Made by a program: the position numbers and the translations under genes. Below the pieces are notes generated by a model. The model was not told the DNA's origin, ran no database searches, and saw only the letters and a program-made list of their open reading frames with translations. This document shows, piece after piece, positions 45,219 through 58,110 of a stretch of 64,000 bases of DNA; within the stretch, counting starts at the first letter, position 1; every line of letters begins with the position of its first letter. Source of the stretch: Chlorokybus atmophyticus (lineage: Eukaryota > Streptophyta > Chlorokybophyceae > Chlorokybales > Chlorokybaceae); the NCBI GenBank assembly GCA_009103225.1, contig RHPI01002615.1, positions 295,723 through 359,722 on the forward strand, given 5' to 3'.

Positions 45219-48200
45219 ATGGTCTGTGTGGAGCCGTTTGCTGGACACCATGCCAGCGACGCCGGCATGGAGACCAGCTTTGACATGGGAAGGAGCGGCA
45301 GTGGCAGCGGCAGGTCCGGCGAAGCTCGCTCAGGGGTCAGCGTAGCTGCTGCAGCTGCTATCCGTGACTTCCACCGCAGAGGACGCCCACGTGGACAGCA
45401 GCACGCCGGCCCTGCCCGCCGCCGGAGAAGGATAGAGCAGCTGCAAGAGGAGGATGAGGAGCAGGAGGAAGGCGTTGACATCGGCCAGTTCAAGGTGCGT
45501 TGCAAGCAGAGCGGCTTGCATAACATTGCAGCATGCAAGTTTTGTTCACGGCATGCTTGCAAGCACGTTCACCAGACAGCAATTGACGTGTGGCAGGTTT
45601 ACATGGCCTGCATTTTCCAGAGCAAGAGGTGAGCTTAAGCTTTAAACTTTTAACATTAGGCTTAACTCAAGCCCAATTAAGTCTGCCTGGTCCCCATGTG
45701 CTCCTGCGCTTGCAGCGTTGGTATGGCTTGTTACGATGTTGACACGGGAGCCTTGCAAGTCACGGAGAGCTGGCAGGACAACGTGCAAGACGACTCTCTT
45801 GAGAGCTTGCAGCTAAGTGAGTGAGTGATATGCTTTGGCAGTACAGCAGCAACTGTCATGCATGTACAAGCATGACGTTGTCAGTAGCAGACAAGACTTG
45901 ACATTGACTTCCGAACCACATGGTTAACCGCATGGTCTCTCGGCTTTTATTCAATAAGATTCCCCATGTTGTTGGCAGTGAAAGCCCACGTTCAGCCAAA
46001 CATGTGTTACACGACAACCAGCATGGATGAAGCTTTCATCGCGGCGCTTGGCAAGCCAGGTTGGTCCATTACGTGAACCGTCTTGTAAATTGCATGCTTC
46101 GAGCAGTTTTTACGAAACAAACTGTAATAAGCACGTATCTTCCTTGCAGTCAGTGAAGGTGGGGAGCCAGTGCCAGTCAAGCTTGTGAACAACTCTTTGT
46201 TTGGCTATGACCACGCCAAGCACAGGTACAACCTTTTATGAACAAGCACACGGTCGCGTGCACACTGCGCACTTACACAACACACACATATATGCGCGTG
46301 CATGTACACGCACACGCACACAACACACCGGCGCGCTGGCACGCACAGACACAGACACATATCCATACGCGTGCGCACTTGCACATCAACACCACACACT
46401 GACAACTGTTGAGACACACGCGCGTGCACACATTGAACATGCACACGCGCGTGTTCCAGCCACAGCATTGGCTCGCTGCTACATTCCAGAGACTTAACAG
46501 AAGTGGGAGTTTGCTGTCTCTGGATTGGAGTTGGCAAGAAAACATACATTTGTGTGTTTTCTTGAAGCACATGGTTGCAAATCTCTGCAATGACAGAGCA
46601 TCCCAGAGGTCATGTTCTATGTGTCTCGCAATGAGTAAGGGCTTATTTGCGCACCAATGGCACTCTCAAGTTATACATGGCACTCTCAAGTTATACATGT
46701 TCATCATGTGGGTTGTCAAGGATATTACCTGACATGGACATACGCAAAACTGACTTCGCAGGCTACAGTTCGTGCGCGTGCGTGGCATGCAAGATGGCCT
46801 CAGTGAGCAGGAGTGGTTACACCAGGTATGCCTTGCGTTCCAAAATGGTTTTCCAGATGTTGCTGTGTTTCAACAGCCAACTGACTTCTTTACAGCTCAA
46901 CTCTATGCTGAACCTCAGCCAAGTGCAGCAAGTGCGCGCAGCAGGCGCGCTGTTATCAATACTGCAAAAGGAGGGGATCATAACTACAGCGATGGATGCA
47001 GACTCCGCCGAGTCAATCTCAGTTGAAAGCATATCAGAGGTTTCGCTGTAAGCACCCTTATGCATAGCGTTTGTATTCTGACAACTAAGCACCAGCTCCA
47101 ACGGTGCTTGCAAGCGTGTTTCACGATTATGCCATTTCATCTCATTGCTCTTGTTTGTTTGAGACTCCTGCAAGCATCACACAGCTGTGCCGCAATATAA
47201 TATTGCTTGATAATATTGTGACTGCTACGGTCCAGGAAAGACTTCCTGACAGTTGATGCAACGAGTCGCGCTGCGCTGCAGATCTTTCACAAGGACAGGC
47301 ACCCGAGCGCCATGGGGATCGGCACCGCCAAGGAAGGGTAAGAGTGTCTACATACCGCCACTGCAGGTCATGATCTACGATTTAGTCGCAACAACACCCT
47401 GTTGTACAAGCATCATGACATGCGTTAGTCCGATCCGTGTAAACTGTTTGCAAGCCTACAACTTACTACACTGTTACAATGCTGTCATAGGTCATACCAT
47501 GCATTTCGTTTACGCCGCTATGCGCAGGTTGTCTGTTTACGGCATGCTTAACAAGGTGAGTTGTTCCGACACACCAGCCAACCCTGCTGGGTGCTATAGA
47601 AGCCGCTCAATGCGCTCTCACTTAGAAGGCCAGTGTTGACATAGCATCACTGTACTGCTCTCCGTGTGCAACTTGTCAGTGTGCAACTCTGGGCGGGCGA
47701 CGACTGCTGAGGTGCAGTACAGGTGCAGAGTAAACATTTACCAACTGCAGCACGCTATGGACACACATGAGTTCAACATGCAGGCAATGGTTTCTGCGAC
47801 CGGTTGCAGATATTGACCTGATAGAAGACCGCCTGGACACCGTATCCCTCATGTTCAACAGTCATCTGCACATTGACTATTGCATTTGTACGTACGCACA
47901 TGCCTACCGCATGCGTGTTTCCTATTCATAAGGCAGGTAGCCTTTTTGATGAAAGCGCCAGACCTTGTTGAAGCCTTGAAAGACTGTCTCCACCATGTAA
48001 GGGATGTGCCGCGCATTCTCAACGTAAGCCTACGTAAATATATGCTTCATGCCATACGCTCTCTCTACTGGTTTGCTGCGGTTTGGTCGTGATTGGTTAC
48101 TCATGTTGGTGTTTATTGCATGTAGCGCTTCCGCTCAGCAAGCTCTCGCTCCATCGCTAGGGACTGGGCGCAACTCCTGGAGGTACAACCGGTGTTGAAA

Positions 48201-50833
48201 GTAGAGCCGCAGCGCTCTTGTATGCAGACGCGCTTTTGTGTGCAGCGCTTGCTGATTGCTCAGTGTGTAAACAGCTCTTGTGCGCAGACGGTTACACACT
48301 TGTTGCAAACAAGGGAGGTGATAGAAGTTGCATTGACTCACTGCTCGCGACAAAGTCGCCAGGCTGCTGTGCAGCTCAATTTGTTCCAGAAGGCAAGTCA
48401 CTGTTGTACTGCATCATGTTCAGCACTCGCCAATTGCTAGCAGGGCCAGGAGCCACGCGCGCGCACACTCACATGTAGACACACTGCCAGGTAGCACGGG
48501 ACATCAATGACGACCTGGTCCAAGTGCACGATCTGGTAGGTGATGTCATACAAAGTATGGAATAAGGACAACCTGCTTTGGTCGCAGTGTTATTCATGCG
48601 CAGATGGATGCAGATCAACGATGTCATTGACTTTGAGCAAGCCGCAGGCGAGGGAGAAGACACCGTGATAGCGTACGGTCTGTGCGAAGAGGTACATTGC
48701 AACACTGCGACTGAGATGCTGCGTTCAACAAGCTGCGCGCTCGGCACAGCTCTCGCAGTGCCTCTTACATGTACCGTCTGCAGCTTGACGAGCTCAAGCA
48801 CCTCTACGCTGGGCTTCCTGACTTCCTCGGCCAGGTGCTTGGTTTTGTTCAATTTGGTCGTAGACGCACTGAGTACAGCAGCTGTGAGCAGTCTATGGGT
48901 GTCGTTGCAAGTGCAGGTGGCGCAACTTGAGATGGAGCGCCTGCCTTCAAAGCTGCGTCACCATTATCAAAAACAGGGCACCATCATCGCATACATCCCA
49001 CAAGTAGGTGAGCAATATATTTTTGGTCCCAGCTTGCTGTGTTAGGTGGACCCGCGAGAAACTTCATAGGGCACAACCTGTACGCATTCAGCAAAAATGA
49101 TCGAAGCAATGCAGGCTACACAATGCGGTTTGAGGGCGAGCGCCTTTCGAATGAAGTCCTGGGAATGCTGCCAGACTTCCAGTTTGCGGTATGGGGAGGT
49201 GGTAGCGTTGCAAGTTGATGCCAGCCTTATGACCCATCCGTTCTTCTGTCACAGTTTGAGGGCAACGACGATGAGGGACATGGAGCGTTTTATTACACGA
49301 GCAGAACACGCGAGCTCGATGATGAGTTTGGGGATATATACCACAAGATATTAGGTAAGCATTGCCATTGATCAGGCCAGCCGTTCTTTGTTCTGAGGTC
49401 TCACGTGTGTTGGTGTGCTCCTGTATGGCAGATATGGAGTCCACTATACTGCGTGACCTGGAGAGCAGAATACTTGAAAGGAGCGACTCGTTGCAGAATG
49501 CTGCCATGCTGGCTGCAGAGCTCGACTGGTAAGTGCATGCCTTCTTGCACAGCCATCAAGGCTGCTGTATTGCTACAAATACTGTCGCTCCTGTCTTTTG
49601 CCCGCAGTCTTGTTTCATTTGCTGTGGCGGCCAAGGAATACCACTACGCGCGACCTCAGCTAGTGAAAGACAACGTATGCCGCATCAAAGGGGGCAGGTG
49701 CTTGAACTGTGATATTGATGTTATGGTCAATGAGCGGTGCATATTGAGGAAGACGTTGCGCAGGCACATGCTGCAAGAAATGGTGGTTGACACCTTTGTG
49801 CCCAATCACACGGACCTCAGTGCCGAAGGTGGACCGCTTTTGTGTCATAGTTCTCAACATGAGGCATGTGTATGTGTGGTCGCGTATGTATATGAACCTG
49901 CTGCTGGGTCTTTCAGGCAGAATTCAAGTCATCACAGGGCCGAATTGCTCCGGCAAGAGTGTGTACGCCAAGCAGGTGCCTGCATATCATGATCAGCACT
50001 GGCAGTCTGCAGTTTGTCCGCACATTTGTCAATTGATAAGTGCCCAGGTTGCATTGATCGTGTTCCTCGCGCACATTGGGAGCTTCGTGCCGGCCGACGA
50101 GTGCGTCATTGGGTTGACAGACCGCATATTCACAAGGATTGCCAGCCAGGAGTCTGCGGTTGTTCCTCAGTCCACTTTCATGGTGGATCTGCACCAGGTG
50201 GCGAGCATGCTGCGGCACGCCACCAGCAGGTCCCTTTGCATAATCGACGAATTCGGGAAGGGCACGCTTGCGTCCAACGGCGTGGGCCTCGTGTGCGGCA
50301 TGCTCAAACACCTCGCCGAACGCGAGCCCCTACCCCCCAAGGTGTTGCTTTGCACACACTTCAGCGAAGTGTTGGACCCAAAGTACCTGCCTGTCACGCC
50401 GCAGCTGTCCTTCCGCACGATGAGTGTGGCCGAGCAGGAGGAGGAGCACTCATCCAACACCAGCGTGACCAACACCGTCCCATCCATCGCATTCCTGTTC
50501 AAGCTGGTTCCCGGCTATGTAGCGCCTAGTTTTGGCATCCACTGCGCCCGCCTCGCCCGCCTCCCCGAGGACGTGCTCAAGCGAGCCGCACACGTGCTTC
50601 AGCTCGAGATGAAGGGCAAGCCTGTTGACCGACTATGCAATGCCGACACGCGCCTGCGGGATGAGCTGTACAAGCGGCTCGTGCGCAAGCTCAAGTCATT
50701 TGACTGCCGCAATGGCGACGTGCAAGCCTTCCTCACGGACGTGCTGGAGGCCTCGCCTTCACCCGCACGCACGGCCAGCACGAAGAGTCACGCCAGCCGC
50801 AGCACACGCAGCCAGTCCAAGAGTGAAACATAG
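45219..50833 (+). CDS. MSH5: MSH5, meiotic MutS homologue
   Basis: Partner of MSH4 in the clamp that stabilises meiotic recombination intermediates and promotes crossovers. Implies a sexual cycle. I trace 25 exons with consistent phase, 985 aa, including 45219-45494, 46896-47047, 48228-48392, 48491-48535, 48614-48691, 48784-48834, 49046-49188, 49917-49975 and 50048-50833. As usual for MSH5, the mismatch-binding domain I is absent. The connector/core region begins VYMACIFQSKRVGMACYDVD. Motifs: CEELDELKHLYAGLPDFL; Walker A GPNCSGKS (712-719); STFMVDLHQVASML; Walker B LCIIDEFGKGT (D791/E792); then the helix-turn-helix GIHCARLARLPEDVLKRAA. The intron after 48392 has a GC donor (AAG|GCAAGT), forced by frame. 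The exon 11/12 junction (47887 to 47941) is the least certain. The N-terminal about 90 residues are Arg/Glu-rich and poorly conserved. Confidence 0.95.
46660..46700. repeat. 18-bp tandem duplication in an MSH5 intron
   Basis: ATGGCACTCTCAAGTTATAC occurs twice in direct succession. Confidence 0.9.
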
Positions 50834-51735
50834 CATGTACACCCACCAATAGCACGAACTTTGCAGATATTGGCGTCATTTTCCAATGTGTGTGGTGCAC
50901 ACGCACTCCTTGCACATGTCATACAAATGTGCTTACGTGTGCGCATACATGCACACGCACACCAAGGCGGTTGCAATAACCGCCTTGGTGTGCGTGTTTA
51001 TACTCATATTTGCTTGATTTAGATATATGCACAGCCCTGTTTGGCTTGTTGACTAGCCCAATGTTTGCTCGACCACCAAAGGCGCGTGCATATGGTGCGA
51101 CCCTGAGTGAAGTTGTTGTCTGTTGGCAAATTACCTTTGCAACCATCCGTCTACTCGACAGCCAGGCAAATGTGTCCGCAAGATGGTTGCATGCGTATGC
51201 ACATACCACATGCTATGTGTTGCATGCGTGACGTGTGTAACGTGTGGCAATGTGGCAACCGACTGCACATACTCAACTGCTCGCACGCATTTTACGTGTT
51301 ACTTCTCCGCATCCGTACATGTGCCTTTGCTGATAGCAGCACTTGTCAATGGTAACCACCTCGCTTTGCAGCGCAAGCAACAAGACACACCATTGCATAG
51401 CCATAGTTTTAAGTAGTGCGCTTGTTGTTATGTTATGTGCTGAGTTGTGCTGACTTTGCTGTGCCATTGCCTTTGCCTTTGTTTCCATGGCTCCTGTAAG
51501 GGGGGCGTTAATCTACCTTGTGCTTAGTGAACATGACTAGGTAGGTTGTTGCTAGTCACACTAGTCAGACTTGTCTCTTTTGCTGGCCTGGCCGGCGGCG
51601 GCGGTGGTGGCGTTATGGTTGTCCTCCTGCTCCGCCCGTAGCACGCTTTAACGCTGCGCCCACATTGGCATCGGCGGCGGTGGCGACGGTGGCGGCGATT
51701 GAGAGGATCGTGCACCTGCTGCCATAGGTGTGGGC
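50834..51735. other. MSH5 3' region and GET1 promoter, with hairpin
   Basis: Contains the strong hairpin at 50954-50996 about 120 bp after the MSH5 stop. No gene recognised. Confidence 0.5.
50954..50996. repeat. Perfect inverted repeat, 19-bp arms, 5-nt loop
   Basis: CACGCACACCAAGGCGGTT (50954-50972) and its exact reverse complement (50978-50996). Located just downstream of MSH5; it resembles a hairpin terminator but is not followed by a T run. Confidence 0.95.
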
Positions 51736-53235
51736 ATGGGCGTGGGCATGGGCATAGGCGAAGGTATGGTGCTGCCACCTTCGGCGGCCATCTTGCTGTG
51801 GGTGCTGCTGGCGGAGCTGCTGCGGCGGGGCTTGGAAGTCGCTCTTCTCCGGGGTGGCGTAGGAGGGCGAGGGAGAAGCAGCGCAGGCTACAACAGGCTG
51901 AGCCCCGAAGAGCAGGAGCTCACGCAAAGAGTCAGGCAGCTCCGAGCTCAAGCCGCACCGCTTAATACGTAAGTGGTGGTCCAGTTTCAAGTGCTGTAGT
52001 TCTGTGGTGCTGCTTTTGGAGGCAAGAATAACCAGTGTAATGCTGTGGACATGCATTGGACAAGTAGCCATCTGCATGTGTGATGGAGTGAGGGCAGGTT
52101 TTTGGGTCTTTTCTTGAAACGCTGCCTGGAGGAGCCACAGTCTCAAGCCGTCGGCTATAGGCGGAGAAAAATTTTGGTCACAACTGCAGGAGTTAACGAG
52201 CTCTTGCAGTTGTCGTCATAAGCATTCGCATGCTAGTCAAAGTTAAATAGCACAAGGCGATGAAATGTACACAAGCATGCTTGTTGCGGCGTTGCATGTG
52301 AGTAGTTGCACCCGTCAAGCTAGCCGTTGGCATGGTGAAGGCAGCGATGTTGCCTGAAAATGGTCCCTTCTCAAGTGGCAGCAACAATTTTACGAAAGTA
52401 TTCGTTCCATTTGGACGCTTGTTGGTTCTGCATGCCTTGTGTGCAACTGTCATGCCAGGCATTGTAGCAGGCTTGCTGCTAGCAGGTTGAATGATCTTTG
52501 CATTCTGTGTTGGCTATGCATGCATCTCTAATCCACCTCATGTTACAGACCGGACACCTTTGCTGCGTTTGCCAAGATCCAGCGCATCATCAACAGTGCG
52601 GAGCAGCAGCTTTCACAACGTAAGTTGACCAGCTGACACCCATATGCTAGGTTCACATTCGTGAGTGCTCGTGCTTGCGTGTGTGCATGTGCACGCATGT
52701 GCATGCATGTGCGTGGTTGTCAAGTAATGTTGGTGTGCATTCTCATCAACACATCTTTGCAGTGCAAGCAATCCGGCAACAGCAGGCAGAGGTCTCACCC
52801 TCTCCGTCCAACCTGCTTGATTGGCGAGAAATAGTCTCGTCAGTGCTGCTCGCAAGTCAGGTGTGCTTTCATAGCTCACACAATCACCTTTGGTCTGGGT
52901 GTGCTCTGGTCAGCACTTGTTCACGTATGCAAATGCGCACATTGCTATGTTTTGCGGTCAAGTACACATTTAGAATGCAATCGAAATGCACTGCTTGGAC
53001 TCGTTAACCCTTCCGTGTGCGCTTGCGATTGCAGGTGATCATCTGGTTTGTGATTGTGTTCACGTATTATGGCAAGCCGATTGCCACGGTGCCGCCGAGT
53101 TCATTGCAGCCGCTGGCGCGTCTGCTTGCGTTCCCCCACGGGTTTAGCAAAGGCAGCATCGCCGTGCTCCCATGGCTTGCTCTTAGCGTATACGTGAGCA
53201 AGTCCATTGCGAGGCGAGTGCTGCCGACATCGTGA
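51736..53235 (+). CDS. GET1: GET1/WRB, receptor for tail-anchored protein insertion
   Basis: ER membrane subunit that receives GET3-bound tail-anchored proteins. Exons: 51736-51968, 52549-52619, 52763-52860, 53035-53235; 200 aa, phases agree. An N-terminal transmembrane helix (AAILLWVLLAELL) is followed by a cytosolic coiled coil with LSPEEQELTQRVRQLRAQ and the family block DTFAAFAKIQRIINSAEQQL. Two more membrane segments follow (VIIWFVIVFTYYG and SIAVLPWLALSVYVS), with PSSLQPLARLLAFPHG between them, the expected Get1 topology. The ATG at 51736 is followed by a Gly/Met repeat (MGVGMGIGEGM); the second or third Met could also start. Similarity is moderate but the layout and length are right. 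Confidence 0.85.
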
Positions 53236-55312
53236 TACTCACTGGATTCATTACTGGGATATGTTTGTTCATGCGTGTTCAGGATGCAAGGCACAGCTGA
53301 TTGGCATGCGTACGGTTTGCACTGTGCGTAAAGCGTGCTGTTGTCTCGGTCACATCTCACTCTCCACATCAGAGCCCATGGTGACTCTGGAGTCACCGGT
53401 GTTTTTGGCTGAGGATGTCTGTGCGTGTATGGGCTTTCCAGTAGTACTAAAGCACAACTGCACGCACTCTCAAACCAGCAACCGCACAGCATTTACAGCC
53501 AGCATAGCAACTCTCAATTAAGCACGGGTAGGGGCACTCTAGCTATGTGCATTGTCTATGTGAATGGATGTTGCGGGGACGGGTCAAGGGCAAGAGCAAG
53601 AGGGCAACAGCAGCAAGCTCAAAACAGTCGGACCTGAAGCCACAGCGCCCTTGGTTAGACGCAGTCGCAGCAGGACCACAAGCAGCACAGCAACGACAGC
53701 AGCAGCACGGGGAATGGGCGGGTGGGAGAGGGATGCTGTGCGATGCTGTGCTTGAGAAAATGGCGGGCATGGCTGCTAGCTTGTGGTGTCGGTCTCAGTA
53801 TGGCGCCAGTAAGACCTTGCTCTGTGCTGCGTCACTCACGCGCACCAATGACTGCAGGCATTACTCATGTAGTGGTTAGTCGCAAGTGCTTTCAACGGCT
53901 AGCACAGCATGTCATGACACCGCATAGACTTCGGACGCAGACCCACAGCATACATACATGTGACATGCCATGCATGTGTGACTGACTGGTCATGCATGCC
54001 ACCACCACCATACGTCAACGTTAGTCCAACTACAAGTGCTCACATCAACTGTATGTGCGGGCAGACACCCTGCTCCCCACGCATGCACAAGCACTAGTGT
54101 ATGAAGCCAACACTGGAGATGCACTACTGGGGTAACTCTCGCATGAGTTTTGTTTTTGGCATCTTTGCGCATACTATGCATGTCGCATCCTTTGTACGTC
54201 TGAAGCTCACTTTCAACAGCTGCCAACCTAAGCTTCAGGCAATGTGTTCATGTACATGTATGCACATTGTAGGTGCACATTGTAGGAGCTAAAGTGAGGT
54301 AACATGCTGAAGACATGGTGTAACAACAGCACTCATATGTTGGGATGTCTTATTTGCATAGCATGTCAAATGTCTGCAATCAATTATAAGAGCCGTGCAA
54401 AACCAATGCTAAGCTCGCCCTCTATCTCAGAACACTGGCATGTCCCAGTGCTGCACACGCACATTTATTCAGACACTTTATTGTGGAATAGCATTGTGAT
54501 TGCTGCTAACTGTCTGCTTGAGGCGTATGCATGACTACATGCATATCTCATGCTTAAGACCCCTTGCATGCGGTCTTATCAGCATTCCATCTATTACACT
54601 GCTCGCAAGATCACCCCGTACGTATGGCACTGAACACATGTGTCATACATGTTGCATGACCACTTGCATGTTCTGTGCACATTTGTACCTTGGATTTTTA
54701 TACACAATACTGCATCACATTCCTTCATACACGAAGCCTTCACTGCAGCGCACTGCTCCACAGAGCACCGCGCACACTTGCGTACTATACTCCAGGTGTC
54801 CATCATGTCACGCAGACAGGTGCGTGTGGTTGGCTATGTGATGTATGGCGTTTAGATGCATGTGGATGACAGTCTCACACTTATCCACTACCTATCTCTG
54901 CAGACACCAAGGCAGGACAGAATTTAACTGGCAGACAATCAGTGTAGAAACTAATTCAATCGTGCTGCAACTGCTTATGCCACACAAGGTGATAAGCCTG
55001 ACTGAGGCCCCAAAACGTGGGCAAGCACATGTATTGTACACTATTACGAGGCGGTAAACAACCGCAAAAACTAAGTACAACAGTCACTACGCATGTCCAG
55101 GCTGCAGCAGGCAGCTCGCCAAGCCTGCATTCGCCAGACAGGACTCTGAGTATATTCTCTCAAGCAGAAGTCTATCACGGGGCCGCCACAAGCATCTAAC
55201 AAAACTGGTGGCCCCGCGGTGCATTGGACTCACTCCCAATGGATGGTCTGCTTAATCAGTAGCAGCAGATGGTGTTGTACAAGACACCCGCCACAGAGCG
55301 CTCCAAATGGCA
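53236..55312. other. Convergent 3' spacer, about 2 kb, no gene recognised
   Basis: 3' regions of GET1 (+) and the CHY/RING ligase (-). A Gln/Ser-rich open stretch at 53564-53755 lacks support from splice sites or conserved motifs. A 13-bp tandem duplication (TGCACATTGTAGG) lies at about 54261-54286. Confidence 0.45.
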
Positions 55313-57335
55313 TTACCGTTCGCACGCTGCTGCGGTGGCGGCATTCAAAGCATTTCGGCGCATCTCATCACCGGGCACAACTGGTACGTGCTCATGCGTG
55401 CAGTACTGGTCATGTGCGTGTGGCGAGCCATCCCTTGAAGAAGACCCTTCTCCGCTGCTGCTGGGCGTGCTTGGCCCGGGTGTGCTCGGGGTTGGCGGGT
55501 GCGCACCACCAGAGAGCTCCTCCATGCGGCGTGTCCTCAATGGTGGAAGGTTGGCTGGTGCTGTTGAAGTTGCTTGCTGCTGTTGTTGTTGGGCCCTTGT
55601 CTGATCAACCTCCATTGCAACAGGACCGTCTGTGCTGGTCAACGGCGTTGCTGTGGTGGCGACCACAGTAGATGACAATCGATGCAGCGGTTGCCCAATT
55701 TGCATGGCCGCAGCATTTGCCTGATCCGCATCCAACCGCTCCAGCACTTTAGTGTTGTACGAGCCGCAGCCTTGGCACTTGTGGTACATGAAGTGGAACT
55801 TGGTAATGGACTTCACCTCGCAGTCGCTGCACAGCACCTTGCTGTACTTGTTCCTGAACTCCTTAGGCAGCTTGTCCTTCGCCACAAGCTTGTCAATCTG
55901 CTTAAACAGCTGGCTCATGTCTGCCAGCGACTTGGAGCAAACGGGGCATATGTAATTGGTCTTGAGGTACTCGTCCAAGCACCTGCAATGGTGACATGTT
56001 AACTTCTAACATACTTGCTGCTAACAGACACACATTGCACAACAGCAACTACTACAAACTCACCGGCCGTGCATGCAGTGGCCGCAGTTAAGGAACATGA
56101 CAGGGGACGTTGAGGTAAACATGTATTCATGGCAGATGGGGCAGTTGGACTCCAGGCTACGCTCCACACACTTGTGATTGCGCTTCTGCACGCTCATGCA
56201 GGCGTTGCACTTGTGGCAGTGGAAGTAGTCAATGTCGAGACCCTTGCCAATGCGGCACAGGCGGCAGTGCGGGCAGTGATAGATGTCCTTGGTAGGGTCA
56301 TCATCCCAAAACTTGCAGGTATCACAGTAATACTTCGCTAGGCGCCCAGCACTGCAATCCCGGTTTTTGCACTCAGCTCCCGCCGCTTGCACCTCCCCGC
56401 AATGCATGCAAAGCATCTCTTGTGTCGCGTATCTGTTACACACATAAACCTCAACGTGAGTTGCTTGGACAACTAATGCCAATGCGTACAATAACATCGA
56501 GCACACTACAACAAATGGACACATGCTACTAAGCGTTCATGTGCTGGCAACACTCTGAGTGTTGCAGCATATCAAGACACTGGCTACATAACCAAACAAT
56601 TCCATATTTAAAACAACTGAAAAAACTGTCAAGGCACTCAGGTTAGCGAGTTGTCTTGCACAAGCGGCACATGCTGTGAGAGTGATTGCAAGCTGAGTGC
56701 AACTAATGTATGTAACACAAGGTGCATGCGTCACACTACCCCAATACAATTATCACTATTAGCAACTAACAGCATACACGCACCCACAGCAAACGGTTCA
56801 TGTTTCAAAACTCGTTGTGAAGTTTGGATACAACACTTCGCATGATTAAACCAGTGTTGCAGTCACATGACAAGCAAAAGTCACACCTGTCCATGTGGTG
56901 GTTTTCGGCCTCGTCGTGGCAGAAGCGGCAAGTGTAAAACTTGCCACAACAGCTCGCCCTTAGCTTGCACTCTCGGCGGTAGTGGACGCAGCCCATGGCG
57001 CCACTCGTGTGGTACGTGGCGGAGCACTCCTCTCTGCTGGGGACAAGCATAGAAGGCTGCTGCTGCGCTGTGCTGCACAACTGCGCGGGCTCCCCCTGGC
57101 TGTGGCGGTGACTGTGGTCGCAGCTTCCAGCATGACTGTGTGTGCTGTGACCAGCTGCTCCCTGCTGATGTTGACAACTAGCAGCAGCCTCTAACCCGTG
57201 CGCAAGCCTGTACCCCGCAACCATCAGGTCCTGGATCTTCCTGGCCTTCTCCTGCGGCGTCAAACTGGCGTCCAGCTGTATGCTAAAGATCTGAGCACGG
57301 AGCTCCTGCTGCCTCCCAGCCGTCATGGCTGACAT
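55313..57335 (-). CDS. CHY/CTCHY/RING-type E3 ubiquitin ligase (BRUTUS C-terminal-like / RCHY1-like)
   Basis: Predicted E3 ubiquitin ligase. Minus-strand exons: 57335-56887, 56432-56064, 55982-55313; 495 aa, phases agree. The N-terminus has LTPQEKARKIQDLMVAGYRLAH, resembling the helix preceding the CHY domain in plant BRUTUS-type ligases, then a His-rich stretch (HSTHSHAGSCDHSHRHS). CHY zinc finger: GCVHYRRECKLRASCCGKFY, CRFCHDEAENHHMDR. CTCHY finger: YYCDTCKFWDDD, YHCPHCRLCRIGKGLDIDYF. RING-H2: CPICHEYMFTS...LNCGHCMHGRC...CPVC. Final zinc ribbon: LCSDCEVKSITKFHFMYHKC-x2-C. A Ser/Pro/Thr-rich tail of about 120 residues follows. No hemerythrin domains are present, unlike full BRUTUS. With ferritin in the same window an iron link is tempting but unproven. 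Confidence 0.92.
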
Positions 57336-57562
57336 AGTACTACCGCCCCCTTCCAAGTGTTGAGGGAACTAACAACCAAGCTCAAGTATAAGCTCAAGCT
57401 CAGCTCGTTTGATCCAGTGGTCAAACCCACCCGGTGGACGCTGATGACAAACACAGCAAGAACACGCACAGCGCTTCGCACGTACTGTGCTTCACTTTCC
57501 TTGCCCAGCAATCGGTAGAACTGCTGCTGTACTGGCGCTCCAGCCTTCACCACAACCAGAGT
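57336..57562. promoter_or_regulatory. Bidirectional promoter region (228 bp between ATGs)
   Basis: Head-to-head arrangement of the E3 ligase and the small unknown gene. No conserved motif identified. Confidence 0.4.
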
Positions 57563-58108
57563 ATGCCAAGCAAGCAAGGAAGCTTCCACACCAGCAGCAC
57601 CCTCGGCGGCTACGACAACCTCAACCTGAACTGCAACGAGGTCGCAGCTATCACTGGGGTAGGTCAGCAGGTCAGCAGGCAGGTAGCCCGCCCACCACCA
57701 CTACACCCGCAACCCTCTCGCCGCCGCTTTGCCTCACTGCTTCACCCCAGCACACGCTTAGTGTGTCAACATGTGTCCTCGTTGACCGACGGGTGGGCTT
57801 AATTACAGCCTGAAGCAGCTGTTAAGGAGTGCGACGAGGGGGCATTAAGGTGGATCGAGCGTCGTCGGCGCGTGGACGGAGTTGGCACGCGGCGACCGGT
57901 GGCAGAAACTCCATTCAACTCATGGGGAGATCCGAGCTTTGTTGGTTTTGACTTTCAAATGAAGCGGGATTCCTCGGATGGGAATTCTCAAAGGTTAAAA
58001 TTCGAGGAACCCTTTGAATACGTAGTCAAGTTAGCGGACATTAGTAAGCCGCATCTTGTGAGGTTTGTGGGTTTCCTGCTTGTTTTGAGGGTTTCCTGCT
58101 TGTTTTGA
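57563..58108 (+). CDS. Uncharacterised small protein
   Basis: Two exons, 57563-57658 (phase 0 donor GGG|GTAGGT) and from 57809 (acceptor ATTACAG); 131 aa if it ends at the TGA at 58106-58108. It starts MPSKQGSFHTSSTLGG and contains ALRWIERRRRVDG and PFNSWGDPSFVGFDFQMKRD. I recognise no family. The last codons run through a 20-bp tandem repeat (58069-58110), so the true end may instead be a splice donor at 58062 (GTGAG|GTTTGT). Confidence 0.45.
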
Positions 58109-58110
58109 GG
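58069..58110. repeat. 20-bp tandem duplication (GGGTTTCCTGCTTGTTTTGA)
   Basis: Two exact copies in direct tandem at the 3' end of the small unknown gene. Confidence 0.9.

Noticed and set aside
50954-50996. Hairpin after MSH5 as a rho-independent terminator
   Set aside because: No T run follows, and the gene is a spliced nuclear Pol II gene.
53564-53755. Gln/Ser-rich ORF downstream of GET1
   Set aside because: Low-complexity, no splice context and no similarity; more likely 3' UTR.
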